From an uncultured Eggerthellaceae bacterium (GTDB lineage Bacteria; Actinomycetota; Coriobacteriia; Coriobacteriales; Eggerthellaceae), in the NCBI GenBank assembly GCA_947632575.1, contig CANRPV010000077.1:1-6660 (forward strand): a stretch of 6,660 nt of DNA, written 5' to 3'. The position numbers and the translations under genes are program-made. The notes under the pieces were generated by a model. That model worked only from the letters and a program-made list of their open reading frames with translations. It had not been told where the DNA came from and did not search any database. Each line of letters starts with the position of its first letter. Within the stretch, counting starts at the first letter, position 1. Below, in pieces: positions 1 to 6,069 of the stretch.

Positions 1-224
1 GCGTCAAGCTGGTACCCCGAGGCATAGCCCAGCAACCGCCCCTTGCACTGCTCGTTGGCGTGGTTGACGATCGTTGCAAGGGCGTAAATTTCAGCCTCGA
101 TGTTCATGCGTCGCTCATCGCCTGCGGGCAGGGACTCGCCGATTTTGGACTCAACGAGCGCAATGATTTCATCGCGCAGTTTCTGCACGTCCGTTTCAAG
201 GAAGTTTGGAGGTTGGTCAGTCAT
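1..224 (-). CDS. Baseplate protein J-like, N-terminal 74 residues (partial)
   Basis: The gene begins at ATG 224-222, overlapping the upstream TGA as ATGA, and runs off the left edge. The visible part starts MTDQPPNFLETDVQKLRDEI and ends with a helix 'IVNHANEQCKGRLLGYASGY' followed by QLD. That last element, roughly 'A.....RL..YA.G..LD', is the characteristic N-terminal feature of P2 gpJ/Mu gp47 baseplate proteins, which form the wedge ring that changes shape to trigger sheath contraction. The full protein would normally have about 300-400 residues, so only the first fifth is present. Position after the W-like gene is exactly the P2 order (V, W, J). No Shine-Dalgarno sequence precedes the start, so coupling to the upstream gene is likely. 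Confidence 0.78.
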   Translation of the reverse strand, partial: MTDQPPNFLETDVQKLRDEIIALVESKIGESLPAGDERRMNIEAEIYALATIVNHANEQCKGRLLGYASGYQLD

Positions 225-487
225 GATGAGATTTTCGGGGTGAGTGTGAACGCAGACTCCTTGGAGTCCGTGAAAGAGAGCTGAAGCCCGGAGAAGTTGA
301 CTCGTGGCTCATAGTGCCGGGCTACCCAGAAGGCAGAGCCTTGCAGGAAAGGGTAGGCGGTGGTCGCAGGCATATCCTGGAGATCGGCGCGGAGACCGCG
401 GCACTGGTCAATGATGACGTCCCCCTCGTGGAGGAGGATGAGATTGCGGAGACATATTTCCGGTGAGCTGTTTCCTGAAGCGAGCAT
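221..487 (-). CDS. Short gp25/gpW-like baseplate wedge protein
   Basis: This 88-residue protein occupies the slot of P2 gpW, between spike and J. Residues 53-70 (WVARHYEPRVNFSGLQLS) match the conserved core of T4 gp25-like wedge proteins, where a helix ending in the EPR motif (here E60-P61-R62) is followed by beta strands; T4 gp25 has the corresponding 'RNYEPRIDKL'. In contractile tails this protein starts sheath polymerisation at the baseplate. Family members usually have about 110-135 residues, and the usual N-terminal 'G.R...PEFG' segment is not clear here. It is therefore either a compact or a diverged form. It starts 2 bases after the upstream stop and ends in an ATGA overlap with J. The frame is intact, with no sign of a break. 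The call rests on one motif and on gene order. Confidence 0.6.
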   Translation of the reverse strand: MLASGNSSPEICLRNLILLHEGDVIIDQCRGLRADLQDMPATTAYPFLQGSAFWVARHYEPRVNFSGLQLSFTDSKESAFTLTPKISS

Positions 488-489
488 GG

Positions 490-1092
490 CTAGTCGAGTC
501 CGTACGATTTTTTTGTTTCGCGCAGGATCTTGGCGGCATCGATCTTCTCCTGCGCCTTCGGCGATTTCTTTTTCGTCGCTTTCGATGGGTCTTTTTTCTC
601 CTCCTTTTCCTCCTTGCTGATGACGGCAAGGATCGCGTCTTCCACGAAGGTCAGCGAGATGTCCGCACGAAGCGGCGTGCCGTCAGCGGCGGTGTCGAGG
701 TAAGTGAAGTGCAGTTCCACCGTCTGCAAGATGTACTGCGATGTGTCGATGGGGAGAGCTCCGTTGAAGAAGTAGTACGACTTGCCCAGATCCCGATGCC
801 AGGAGTTGTACACGACGATGGGATTCTGCCCTGTGCCGAGGGTGGTAACCTGAACATTGATGGTGAATTCGCGCGATTTGTCGCCGCCTTTGACGTCCAG
901 CGGATTCTGAGCTTCAGTCGTTTCTTGCTGCTCCACATCCAGCTCTGCGGTGAGCTGCTGCGCACCGTCCCAGATGCCGGAGGAGACGATCCCGGCGATG
1001 GAGCTTCCCGCAGGCATGAGCAGGTGCTTCCCCCACATGCCTTGCGCGGGGGCGAGCCTGTTAAGCTGCGAGATAACGCTTGTGACGCTCAT
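490..1092 (-). CDS. gpU/CIS-tube-like tail protein with lysine-rich C-terminus
   Basis: This 200-residue protein lies between spike and wedge genes. Residues about 35-155 resemble the N-terminal domain of contractile injection system tube/collar proteins (Afp7-type) and P2 gpU. They include the strand 'DVKGGDKSREFTINVQV' (66-82) and the diagnostic end 'VELHFTYLDTAADGTPLRADISLTFVED' read as positions 125-152, in which 'DGTPLRA.ISLTF.E' is the family hallmark. Residues 160-195 are lysine- and glutamate-rich and probably helical or disordered; the LysM domain that often follows in injection systems is not seen. Such proteins join tube to baseplate hub. The ATG forms an ATGA overlap with the spike stop. 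It shares its strand pattern with the N-terminal part of the D protein upstream, suggesting two related collar domains. Assignment is by pattern, not by search. Confidence 0.65.
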   Translation of the reverse strand: MSVTSVISQLNRLAPAQGMWGKHLLMPAGSSIAGIVSSGIWDGAQQLTAELDVEQQETTEAQNPLDVKGGDKSREFTINVQVTTLGTGQNPIVVYNSWHRDLGKSYYFFNGALPIDTSQYILQTVELHFTYLDTAADGTPLRADISLTFVEDAILAVISKEEKEEKKDPSKATKKKSPKAQEKIDAAKILRETKKSYGLD

Positions 1093-1502
1093 ACGATGGG
1101 AGGAGAGGTTGGAGTTCCTGGAGCGGAGGAGTTGTGCGTATGGCTCTGCAGAATGACGGAGCCTCCTTGCACCGTGCCGGTCGCGGTGAGGGATGCGGAG
1201 AAGGTGGCATCGGAGGCTACACTGAGCGTGTCGTTCATCGTCACAGCCTGCTCAATGGTCAGCGTGTTGCGCAGCGTGTAATCCCACTCGCCGTCGCAGC
1301 GCATGAGTACGTAGCCGTGCATATCGTCATCGAGCACGCAGAGCACTTTCTCGCCGGGCTGAATGTTGCCCATCTCCTTGCGCCAGTAGTAGGGGACGAT
1401 GAATTCGCGCGTGACGATCTCCGGGTGCTGATCCGGCACAACGATCGCTTTTGCGCCGCTGATGGACTGGACGATGCCGGTGAAAGGTTGCTGCATTTGC
1501 AT
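1089..1502 (-). CDS. Baseplate spike protein, gpV/gp45-like
   Basis: This 137-residue protein forms the trimeric puncturing tip below the hub. Residues about 5-70 look like the OB-fold collar: 'PFTGIVQSISGAKAIVV', 'PGEKVLCVLDDDMHGYVLMRCDG'. Residues about 78-112 are short alternating strands rich in T, S and N, as expected for a beta-stalk. Residues 118-137 are the apex, ILQSHTHNSSAPGTPTSPP. H121-T-H123 is an HxH motif; in P2 gpV and related spikes such a motif from three subunits binds an iron ion at the tip. The protein is shorter than P2 gpV (about 211 residues), closer to a minimal spike. It starts 6 bases after the D stop, with a second in-frame ATG two codons later (1496), and its TGA overlaps the next start as ATGA. 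Confidence 0.88.
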   Translation of the reverse strand: MQMQQPFTGIVQSISGAKAIVVPDQHPEIVTREFIVPYYWRKEMGNIQPGEKVLCVLDDDMHGYVLMRCDGEWDYTLRNTLTIEQAVTMNDTLSVASDATFSASLTATGTVQGGSVILQSHTHNSSAPGTPTSPPIV

Positions 1503-1508
1503 GGAGGG

Positions 1509-2966
1509 TCAGTAGGAGAGGGGTTTGCGAATCCAGAGCTTCGAGCTTTTTTTGAGAAGGTCATGGCGTACTCGATAAGCGAAAGCAGGTCCCGCCCAAC
1601 CCTTGCAGACCAGTCGGAAAACGGAACCTGCGGCGAGTTGTCTCTGCGTACTCATTTCGAGCGTTGCTCGCTGCGTAGCCTTGTTCAAGAGGCGTAGCCG
1701 GGAGGCGGCGGCAACGTTGGCGTCGGCTTGCGACATCCAAGCGGCAGTGACAGACTCGCGGAAAACTTTGCCGGTGGTGATGGAGGAGTCGGTCGCTGTG
1801 CCGGTGAAAGTGCCGTTGCGGAGCTCGCAGGAGGCGTAGGCGGTCTGAGCGTCGGAGACGACGGTGAAATCGTCCCGGAAGCCGGGGGTGATGGTCTTGC
1901 TAGGCTCGCGGCCCTCGATGTAGGACTGCGAATAGAGGCAGAGTGTGCCGTCGAACACGAGGAAGGAACAGCACGCGCGCTCGCATTGGCGTTGCAAGAA
2001 CGCGAAGTCGGAAATGCCCTGCTGCGCGGTGTATTCGCAAGCCACCTCGGGCACGGAGTATGTCTTGCATTTCAGTTTGTGCTCCGCGGCGATTTTGGAG
2101 GCGAGGCGCGGAAGAGAAAGCTTGTTGAACGAGCGGGAACGCACTTTGTACGCGGTTTTCGGGACGCTGGAGGCTGTGAGTTTGTAGGTGCCGTTCTGCG
2201 GGTCGATGCGGGAGATGAACATTTTTCCACTGTCAACCGCGCCGTCGGTGATGCGGCAGGTGTCCCCCTGGTCGGATGGCTTCCACTTCGCCCACTCGTT
2301 CTTGGTATCAGAAAAAACGATTTCGAGAGTGTCGGCTTGTCCTTCCGCGTGCATTTCGTAGGTGCAGGCGTGGACGGCGATTTTTTTCGTGATGTCCTTG
2401 TCATTGACGTACACGACAAGACCGCCGCCCTGCCGTTGCCCTGCGTCCTCGGTGAAGGAGAGCTTGATGTCCGACTTCCAGATTGTTCCGTTCGGGTGGA
2501 TGTCCGACGCGTCCATCTCGACGGCTGTGAGCATGAAGTCCACGTCGCCGACGGCTGTGCCGAGGAGGAGGGACTTCGCGAGCTCGTACGCCGTGTCGAG
2601 CGAAAAAATCTTTTTCCAGTCGGATGTCTGAAGCGCGTCCAGCAGGACGTTGGAAATGGAAGCGGACGCCGTAGCCGTGACGAAGAGTGGACCGGAGAAG
2701 CCCTTGAGAGCGTTGAGAGCCTCGAAGGTGAGGCGAGGATCGGCGCTCATGCTCTTGTCCACCATGTCGGCGTTCATCGCGCGCAGGGTGATGGAGGCTT
2801 CCTGCAATTCGTGCCCTGTCACCTTCGAGAGCCTCGTTTCCTCATCCGCCTCGATCTTGACGGAGGCGCGATGCGTGAATTCCTGCACAGGCAGGTACGT
2901 ATTCCACAGCTTGATGAAGCCGAATGGAATTCCGTTCCAGATGACTTGTGCGGGTAGGAGACTCAT
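1509..2966 (-). CDS. Baseplate hub protein, late control D family, with N-terminal gpU-like domain
   Basis: The most likely start is ATG at 2966 (MSLLPAQVIWNGIPF), which overlaps the TGA of X as ATGA and gives 485 residues. A TTG at 2975 could add three residues but is less likely. Residues about 183-485 look like the P2 gpD/T4 gp27 hub fold: 'VYVNDKDITKKI', 'LEIVFSDTKNEW', 'GKMFISRIDPQNGTYKLTASS', 'QGISDFAFLQRQCERACCSF' (about 316-334) and a C-terminal 'GSVFRLVCKGWAG' strand. This hub sits at the tube tip and holds the spike. Residues about 10-175 are an additional domain ending 'IWKSDIKLSFTEDA', resembling gpU or contractile-injection tube proteins. In P2, U and D are separate genes with X between them; here X precedes a U-D fusion. 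The D assignment is firm; the U-like part is inferred from pattern. Confidence 0.88.
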   Translation of the reverse strand: MSLLPAQVIWNGIPFGFIKLWNTYLPVQEFTHRASVKIEADEETRLSKVTGHELQEASITLRAMNADMVDKSMSADPRLTFEALNALKGFSGPLFVTATASASISNVLLDALQTSDWKKIFSLDTAYELAKSLLLGTAVGDVDFMLTAVEMDASDIHPNGTIWKSDIKLSFTEDAGQRQGGGLVVYVNDKDITKKIAVHACTYEMHAEGQADTLEIVFSDTKNEWAKWKPSDQGDTCRITDGAVDSGKMFISRIDPQNGTYKLTASSVPKTAYKVRSRSFNKLSLPRLASKIAAEHKLKCKTYSVPEVACEYTAQQGISDFAFLQRQCERACCSFLVFDGTLCLYSQSYIEGREPSKTITPGFRDDFTVVSDAQTAYASCELRNGTFTGTATDSSITTGKVFRESVTAAWMSQADANVAAASRLRLLNKATQRATLEMSTQRQLAAGSVFRLVCKGWAGPAFAYRVRHDLLKKSSKLWIRKPLSY

Positions 2967-3178
2967 TGGCGCCAAGGGGGTAAGTTTGTTTTGTCGACGT
3001 CGGCGGCGAGGTCGGGCACGTTCACGGTTTCGTGCCCCTCGAATACGACGGTGTCGGAAAGAAGCGGATTCGCGGCGATCAGCTCGCTCATGAGCATTTC
3101 ATCGTCCCAGAGCAGGAAGGCGATCGATGCCCAGTTTTCACCGGCTTTCGGCTTGTAGGTGGCGACGATGTCAGGCAT
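2963..3178 (-). CDS. Tail protein X-like small LysM-type protein
   Basis: This 71-residue protein (MPDIVATYKPKAGENWASIAF...) is close in size and pattern to P2 tail protein X (67 residues). Both share an N-terminal 'GD/GENW..I...' segment, a central 'ELIAANPLLSD', a 'VNVPDL' strand and a short C-terminus ending in a PPW motif (here NLPPWRQ, residues 65-71). The fold is LysM-like. In P2-type tails X acts at the baseplate end of the tube, near the hub, and is needed for tail completion. It starts with ATGCCTGA, overlapping the tape measure stop by 8 bases, and its stop overlaps the start of D. This tight packing implies coupled translation. Lack of a signal peptide agrees with a cytoplasmic assembly role. 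Confidence 0.87.
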   Translation of the reverse strand: MPDIVATYKPKAGENWASIAFLLWDDEMLMSELIAANPLLSDTVVFEGHETVNVPDLAADVDKTNLPPWRQ

Positions 3179-5474
3179 AGCGGTGAGCGTTTCGTTTCTC
3201 CATTTCTTCCTCGAGCATGTCGGCGAGATCCGGTATGGCTGCGCGAAGCTGCGCCACGATAGACTGCGTGGATGCCGTGCCGCCGTTGGTCTTAATGACC
3301 GGCGAGAAGGTGATCCCGCCGAAGTTGTAGGTGGAGGAATGCGCCTCCACGCGTGACGCCGGAGCTGCTGTCATCCCCAGCATTTCCGCGGCTGTCATGA
3401 GATAGCCCTGATTTTGCGTACGGTAGCGCGGGTCGAACGAGATGACCGCCTCTGTGCCTGCTTCACCGCATATCGAGAGACCTTTTGTGAATCCGCCGCG
3501 CGCCTTTTTCTCCGGCTCGTCATCGCCGCCGCCGATACCGATCTTCGCCAACGCACCGGAGATGCCTCCCTTGACCTTTTCCCACGCGGCGAGGAACGGC
3601 TGGATTTTCTCCATGATCCAATCGATCGCCGAAGCACAAGCGTTTTTCATGCCCTCCCATGCGTCAACGAATCCGCCTTTGATGCCTTCCCATGCGGATT
3701 TGAGAGTTGCACAAGTCGTATCCCAACCGCTAGAAATGCCACCTGTAATTTCGTCCCACTTTGTGCAGAGCCAATCCCACGCAGTCGCCAAGGCATTTTT
3801 CGTAGACTCCCACGCCGATTCGCAACCGCCGCAAAATCTGTCCCAGAATGATTGCGCATCGGCGCAGATACTGTCCCAGACAGAGACTAATTCGTACCAT
3901 TTTTCTTCGAACCAGGCGGAGATTTCGACCCAGACGTCATATATCCAGTCGGCGAAGATTTCCCACGCTTCTTTGCACCAGGCGCACACCTCGTCCCAGT
4001 TTTCGTACAGGAGCCACGCGATTGCTATAATCGCCGCGATGGCGAGAATCACCCAGCCGACGGGGTTCGTGACGAGGAAGACGATCGCTGCGGAGAGGCC
4101 TCTCACCGCAGTCGTGATGAGTGAGATGGTCGAGATGATGATGGAGAGCCCTTTCACGATGCCGATGAACCAGAGCAAGCCTTTCCCCACATCGCGGATG
4201 ATCGGGAGCCATTCGTTGAGGGTGTCCTTCACCTCGATGAACGTAGCCTTGGTGTCTTTCCAGAGCTTCTCAAAGTCCACAGTCTTCAGCCACGCTTCGA
4301 TTTTCGGCAGCCAGATGTCCACCTGCTTCACGGCTTCGCCCAGGTATTTTTCGATGACCGGCAGGAGCTTTTCGGCGAGCGTCTTGAGGTAGGGGTTGAG
4401 CTTCTGCCCGATCTCGATTTGAGCAACCTCGATGGCGTTGGAAATCGCTTGCCACTTGGCAATGGTATTGTCCCCCTGCTTGGCGAATGCAGACTCCGTT
4501 GAGCCCGTGGCCTCGTACATGGCCTTGGTCTTTTGCCGCACGGTATCAGCGAGCGTGCCCGTCGCGGCAAGAGCAAAATTGATGCCTTCTTTTCGCCCGA
4601 ACAGCTTGCCGAATTCGAGGTCGGTTTTCACTGTCTTGCGCAGGATCTCCAGCGAGCCTTGGAGTCCGCGAGCTTTCACCATCGCTTGCCCGTCAGCAAA
4701 GCCAAGAGCATTGATTTTTTTCGTCATCTCCTTGGACGGCTTGAGCAAGGCAGTGAGCGCGCTCGCAAGCTGCGTCGTAACCTCCGACGCATTGCCGGTC
4801 ACGCCCGTCATCGTAGCCATGTAGCCGTTCACCTCTTGGATGGTCACACCCATTGTCTTGGCGAGCGGCACGACGGATGGTAGCGCTGCTGCTAGCTCCG
4901 GGAAGGTCGTTTGACCCAGCTTAACCACTTGGAAATTCATGTCCGCGCATTGCTGCATGAATTCCGCCGATGTGTTGCCGTAGCCCTTCATCTGCGCCGA
5001 GAAGAGGTTGACCGCGTCCAGCGTTTCAGCGATACCGGCTTTCGCGGCCTTGGCTGCGATTTCCAACTTCTGAGCGGTATCCGGGGCGTCGCCAAACGCA
5101 GAAATGATCTGGTACGCGCCGTTCGTCAAGTCCTCGATGGGCTTTTTCGTCTTGCGCTTGACGTCGAGGATTTGGTCTCCCAACTCGTCGATACGCGCCT
5201 TGACGTTTCCGTCGAGCAACGTGGCGACGTTGCTCATTTGCTTTTCGAACTGCGCTCCAGCCTCGATGCAATCCTTCGTGACTTTCACCGCTGCCGCTGT
5301 GAACGCTGCTGCCATGGCAGTTGCGGCGAGCGCGGCTCCTTTCAGCGCCTTGTTGATGCCGCTGTCCAGCTTCGAAACGCCCTTGCTGACCGACGAAAAG
5401 GCACGCTGAAGGGAAGAATCGGTCTTCCCTCCGAATTTGACAATAGCGTTGAACTCTGTGCCTTTTTTAGCCAT
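3171..5474 (-). CDS. Tail tape measure protein, TP901/PhageMin_Tail type
   Basis: This 767-residue protein sets tail length and fills the tube lumen before DNA ejection. Residues about 1-45 form a basic head (MAKKGTEFNAIVKFGGK), and 46-66 an alanine-rich hydrophobic stretch. Residues about 70-365 match the tape measure core by pattern ('FEKQMSNVATLL', 'DLTNGAYQIISAFGDA', 'GRKEGINFALAATGTL'). Residues 433-490 are strongly hydrophobic with two or three possible membrane-spanning segments, as expected for a protein that may enter the host inner membrane. Residues 493-612 are a tryptophan-rich repeat, described separately. The C-terminus has the common tape measure motif ARGGFTKG...GEAGTEAVISF (about 658-680). 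At the usual 0.15 nm per residue the tail would be roughly 115 nm (inference). The ATG follows 2 bases after the frameshift product's stop, with no Shine-Dalgarno sequence, so coupling to chaperone translation is likely. Confidence 0.95.
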   Translation of the reverse strand: MAKKGTEFNAIVKFGGKTDSSLQRAFSSVSKGVSKLDSGINKALKGAALAATAMAAAFTAAAVKVTKDCIEAGAQFEKQMSNVATLLDGNVKARIDELGDQILDVKRKTKKPIEDLTNGAYQIISAFGDAPDTAQKLEIAAKAAKAGIAETLDAVNLFSAQMKGYGNTSAEFMQQCADMNFQVVKLGQTTFPELAAALPSVVPLAKTMGVTIQEVNGYMATMTGVTGNASEVTTQLASALTALLKPSKEMTKKINALGFADGQAMVKARGLQGSLEILRKTVKTDLEFGKLFGRKEGINFALAATGTLADTVRQKTKAMYEATGSTESAFAKQGDNTIAKWQAISNAIEVAQIEIGQKLNPYLKTLAEKLLPVIEKYLGEAVKQVDIWLPKIEAWLKTVDFEKLWKDTKATFIEVKDTLNEWLPIIRDVGKGLLWFIGIVKGLSIIISTISLITTAVRGLSAAIVFLVTNPVGWVILAIAAIIAIAWLLYENWDEVCAWCKEAWEIFADWIYDVWVEISAWFEEKWYELVSVWDSICADAQSFWDRFCGGCESAWESTKNALATAWDWLCTKWDEITGGISSGWDTTCATLKSAWEGIKGGFVDAWEGMKNACASAIDWIMEKIQPFLAAWEKVKGGISGALAKIGIGGGDDEPEKKARGGFTKGLSICGEAGTEAVISFDPRYRTQNQGYLMTAAEMLGMTAAPASRVEAHSSTYNFGGITFSPVIKTNGGTASTQSIVAQLRAAIPDLADMLEEEMEKRNAHRYA
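3639..3998 (-). repeat. Three 40-residue tryptophan repeats inside the tape measure
   Basis: Tape measure residues 493-612 split into three units of exactly 40 residues. Each unit has Trp at unit positions 1, 12, 23 and 34: residues 493/504/515/526, 533/544/555/566 and 573/584/595/606. Spacing inside a unit is 11 residues, and the step to the next unit is 7. Position 1 is always W-D-x-(V/I/T-like hydrophobic context), for example WDEV, WDSI and WDEI. Extra Trp at 499, 510 and 521 form a second 11-residue register in unit 1. At the DNA level a 15-base segment at 3649-3663 recurs at 3682-3696 with one mismatch, a 33-base (11-codon) step, showing duplication. Eleven-residue periodicity is known in tape measures; the 40-residue super-period is read directly here. 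Confidence 0.85.
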
Positions 5475-5476
5475 GT

Positions 5477-5958
5477 TTAGCGGTGACGGTGGCGGGGCTT
5501 CGGGTAGCGAGCTTGCTCGGTTTTCCGGCGCTGGCGTTCGGCTTCATCGTCCTCGGCCGCCTCTTGAAATTCGCGCCAGAAATCAGCAACGGGCATGCGT
5601 CTCAGCTCTCCGATGGGGGTGTGGAATCGCTCGGCGTACTGGCGGTAGGCGCGTCGGAGCTGTCGGGCTGTGGCTCGTCGCCCGCCTGCCTGAAAAAATC
5701 GTTGCCGATGGCTGCGAAGGCCCAGATGTCCACGCCGCGCAGGCTGCGGAAATCCGCGGGCGTCCAGCCCTTGCCGCGGTTTGAGGCTAGCACGATGTGG
5801 GTCGCTAACACGAAGGCCAAGCGCAGGGGTTTGAGCCCGTCCATTTCATCCGCCGCGGCGAGGTAATCGTCACCGGTGAAATTCTGAACGTCGTAAGATA
5901 TTTCCGTGATGGTAGAGCCGCCGATTTTGAATTCGTTTTTGAGTTTGAGTGTCTGCAT
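5477..5958 (-). CDS. Tail assembly chaperone, predicted -1 frameshift fusion (gpE+E'/G-T type)
   Basis: Sliding back one base at TTTTTTC (5698-5692) joins the first 89 codons of the chaperone to 71 codons of the -1 frame, giving a 160-residue protein ending with TAA at 5479-5477. The -1 frame stays open with convincing protein content: RQLRRAYRQYAERFH, then MPVADFWREFQEAAEDD, then a strongly charged helix rich in E, R, Q and K and a basic C-terminus. In P2 (E/E') and lambda (G/GT) the extended product links the tape measure to tube subunits. The fusion ends 2 bases before the tape measure ATG, so the extension fills the space that would otherwise be a 127-base gap between the short form's stop and the tape measure. 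The extension is compositionally unlike the zero-frame tail, which supports it as the selected frame. It is predicted from sequence, not measured. Confidence 0.85.
5602..5958 (-). CDS. Tail assembly chaperone, short (zero-frame) form, gpE/gp41-like
   Basis: This 118-residue protein (MQTLKLKNEFKIGG...) sits between tube and tape measure, the invariant place of the tail assembly chaperone, and resembles the P2 gpE/Mu gp41 chaperone family. Visible features are an N-terminal beta segment with 'iGG..I.EI', a helical middle 'GLKPLRLAFVLATHI', and a 'FRSLRGVDIWAFAAIGNDFF' segment just before the slippery site. Such proteins bind the tape measure during tail assembly and are not part of the finished tail. 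After the slippery site the zero-frame tail is 29 residues of acidic, S/T/P-rich low complexity, as expected for a segment under weak constraint. The start is preceded by an A/C-rich leader (ACAAACAACAACCC) with no Shine-Dalgarno sequence. The ATG at 5958 is the first in frame and gives the family's expected N-terminus. Confidence 0.82.
   Translation of the reverse strand: MQTLKLKNEFKIGGSTITEISYDVQNFTGDDYLAAADEMDGLKPLRLAFVLATHIVLASNRGKGWTPADFRSLRGVDIWAFAAIGNDFFRQAGDEPQPDSSDAPTASTPSDSTPPSES
5657..5684 (-). promoter_or_regulatory. Candidate frameshift-stimulating hairpin or pseudoknot
   Basis: Seven bases after the slippery heptamer, CGGGC (5684-5680) can pair with GCCCG (5668-5664) across an 11-base loop. 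The loop bases GAGC (5676-5673) can in turn pair with GCTC (5660-5657), which would make a small H-type pseudoknot. The spacing is in the usual range for -1 frameshift stimulators. The stems are short (5 and 4 pairs), so this is a candidate only. Confidence 0.45.
5692..5698 (-). promoter_or_regulatory. Slippery heptamer T TTT TTC for -1 programmed ribosomal frameshifting
   Basis: The zero-frame codons are GAT TTT TTC AGG, so the heptamer has the canonical X XXY YYZ phase. Slipping back one base re-pairs both tRNAs on TTT TTT. It is nearly identical to the T TTT TTG site of the P2 E/E' gene. The downstream -1 frame is open to the tape measure start, which makes this a specific and strong signal rather than a chance run of T. 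Confidence 0.9.
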
Positions 5959-5994
5959 GGGTTGTTGTTTGTGGGTTGTCGGTCTTCTAGTAGT

Positions 5995-6034
5995 GGGAGG
6001 GAGGAGGAAAAGACCGGGGAACCTCCCCCCTCCC
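5995..6034 (-). other. Strong intergenic stem-loop between tube and chaperone genes
   Basis: In the minus-strand transcript the arm at 6034-6022 (GGGAGGGGGGAGG) pairs with the arm at 6007-5995 (CCTCCTCCCTCCC). This forms a 13-base-pair helix with a single G-U wobble and a 14-base loop. Read as plus-strand RNA the same position would be an A-C mismatch, so the helix is better in the direction of the operon. It is followed by ACTACTAGAAG rather than a U-tract, so it does not look like an ordinary intrinsic terminator. It lies in the only sizeable intergenic gap of the module. A role in mRNA processing, stability or partial attenuation between highly expressed tube and lower-level chaperone genes is an inference. 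Confidence 0.7.
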
Positions 6035-6069
6035 TTTGTTTGCCGGGAGTGTGTGTTGGCAAAAATGAG

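Noticed and set aside
463..1281. Plus-strand open frame of 272 codons
   Set aside because: It crosses two minus-strand genes that have family motifs and ATGA overlaps, and itself shows low-complexity L/F/R runs without a domain.
1728..2957. Long plus-strand open frame of 409 codons
   Set aside because: It is antisense to the well-supported D gene, has a G/V/R/E-rich composition with no recognisable domain, and arises from G+C-rich codon use on the other strand.
2967..2975. TTG start for the D protein three codons upstream
   Set aside because: The ATG at 2966 makes a clean ATGA overlap with the X stop, like other junctions in this module, so the TTG start is less likely.
3442..4392. Plus-strand open frame of 316 codons with repeated 'PSHA' and 'SQ' patterns
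   Set aside because: It is the complement of the tape measure tryptophan repeat; the apparent repeats are the antisense reading of the 11-codon repeat.
5995..6034. Intrinsic terminator
   Set aside because: The stem is strong but is not followed by a U-tract on the minus strand, and no plus-strand gene exists that it could terminate.
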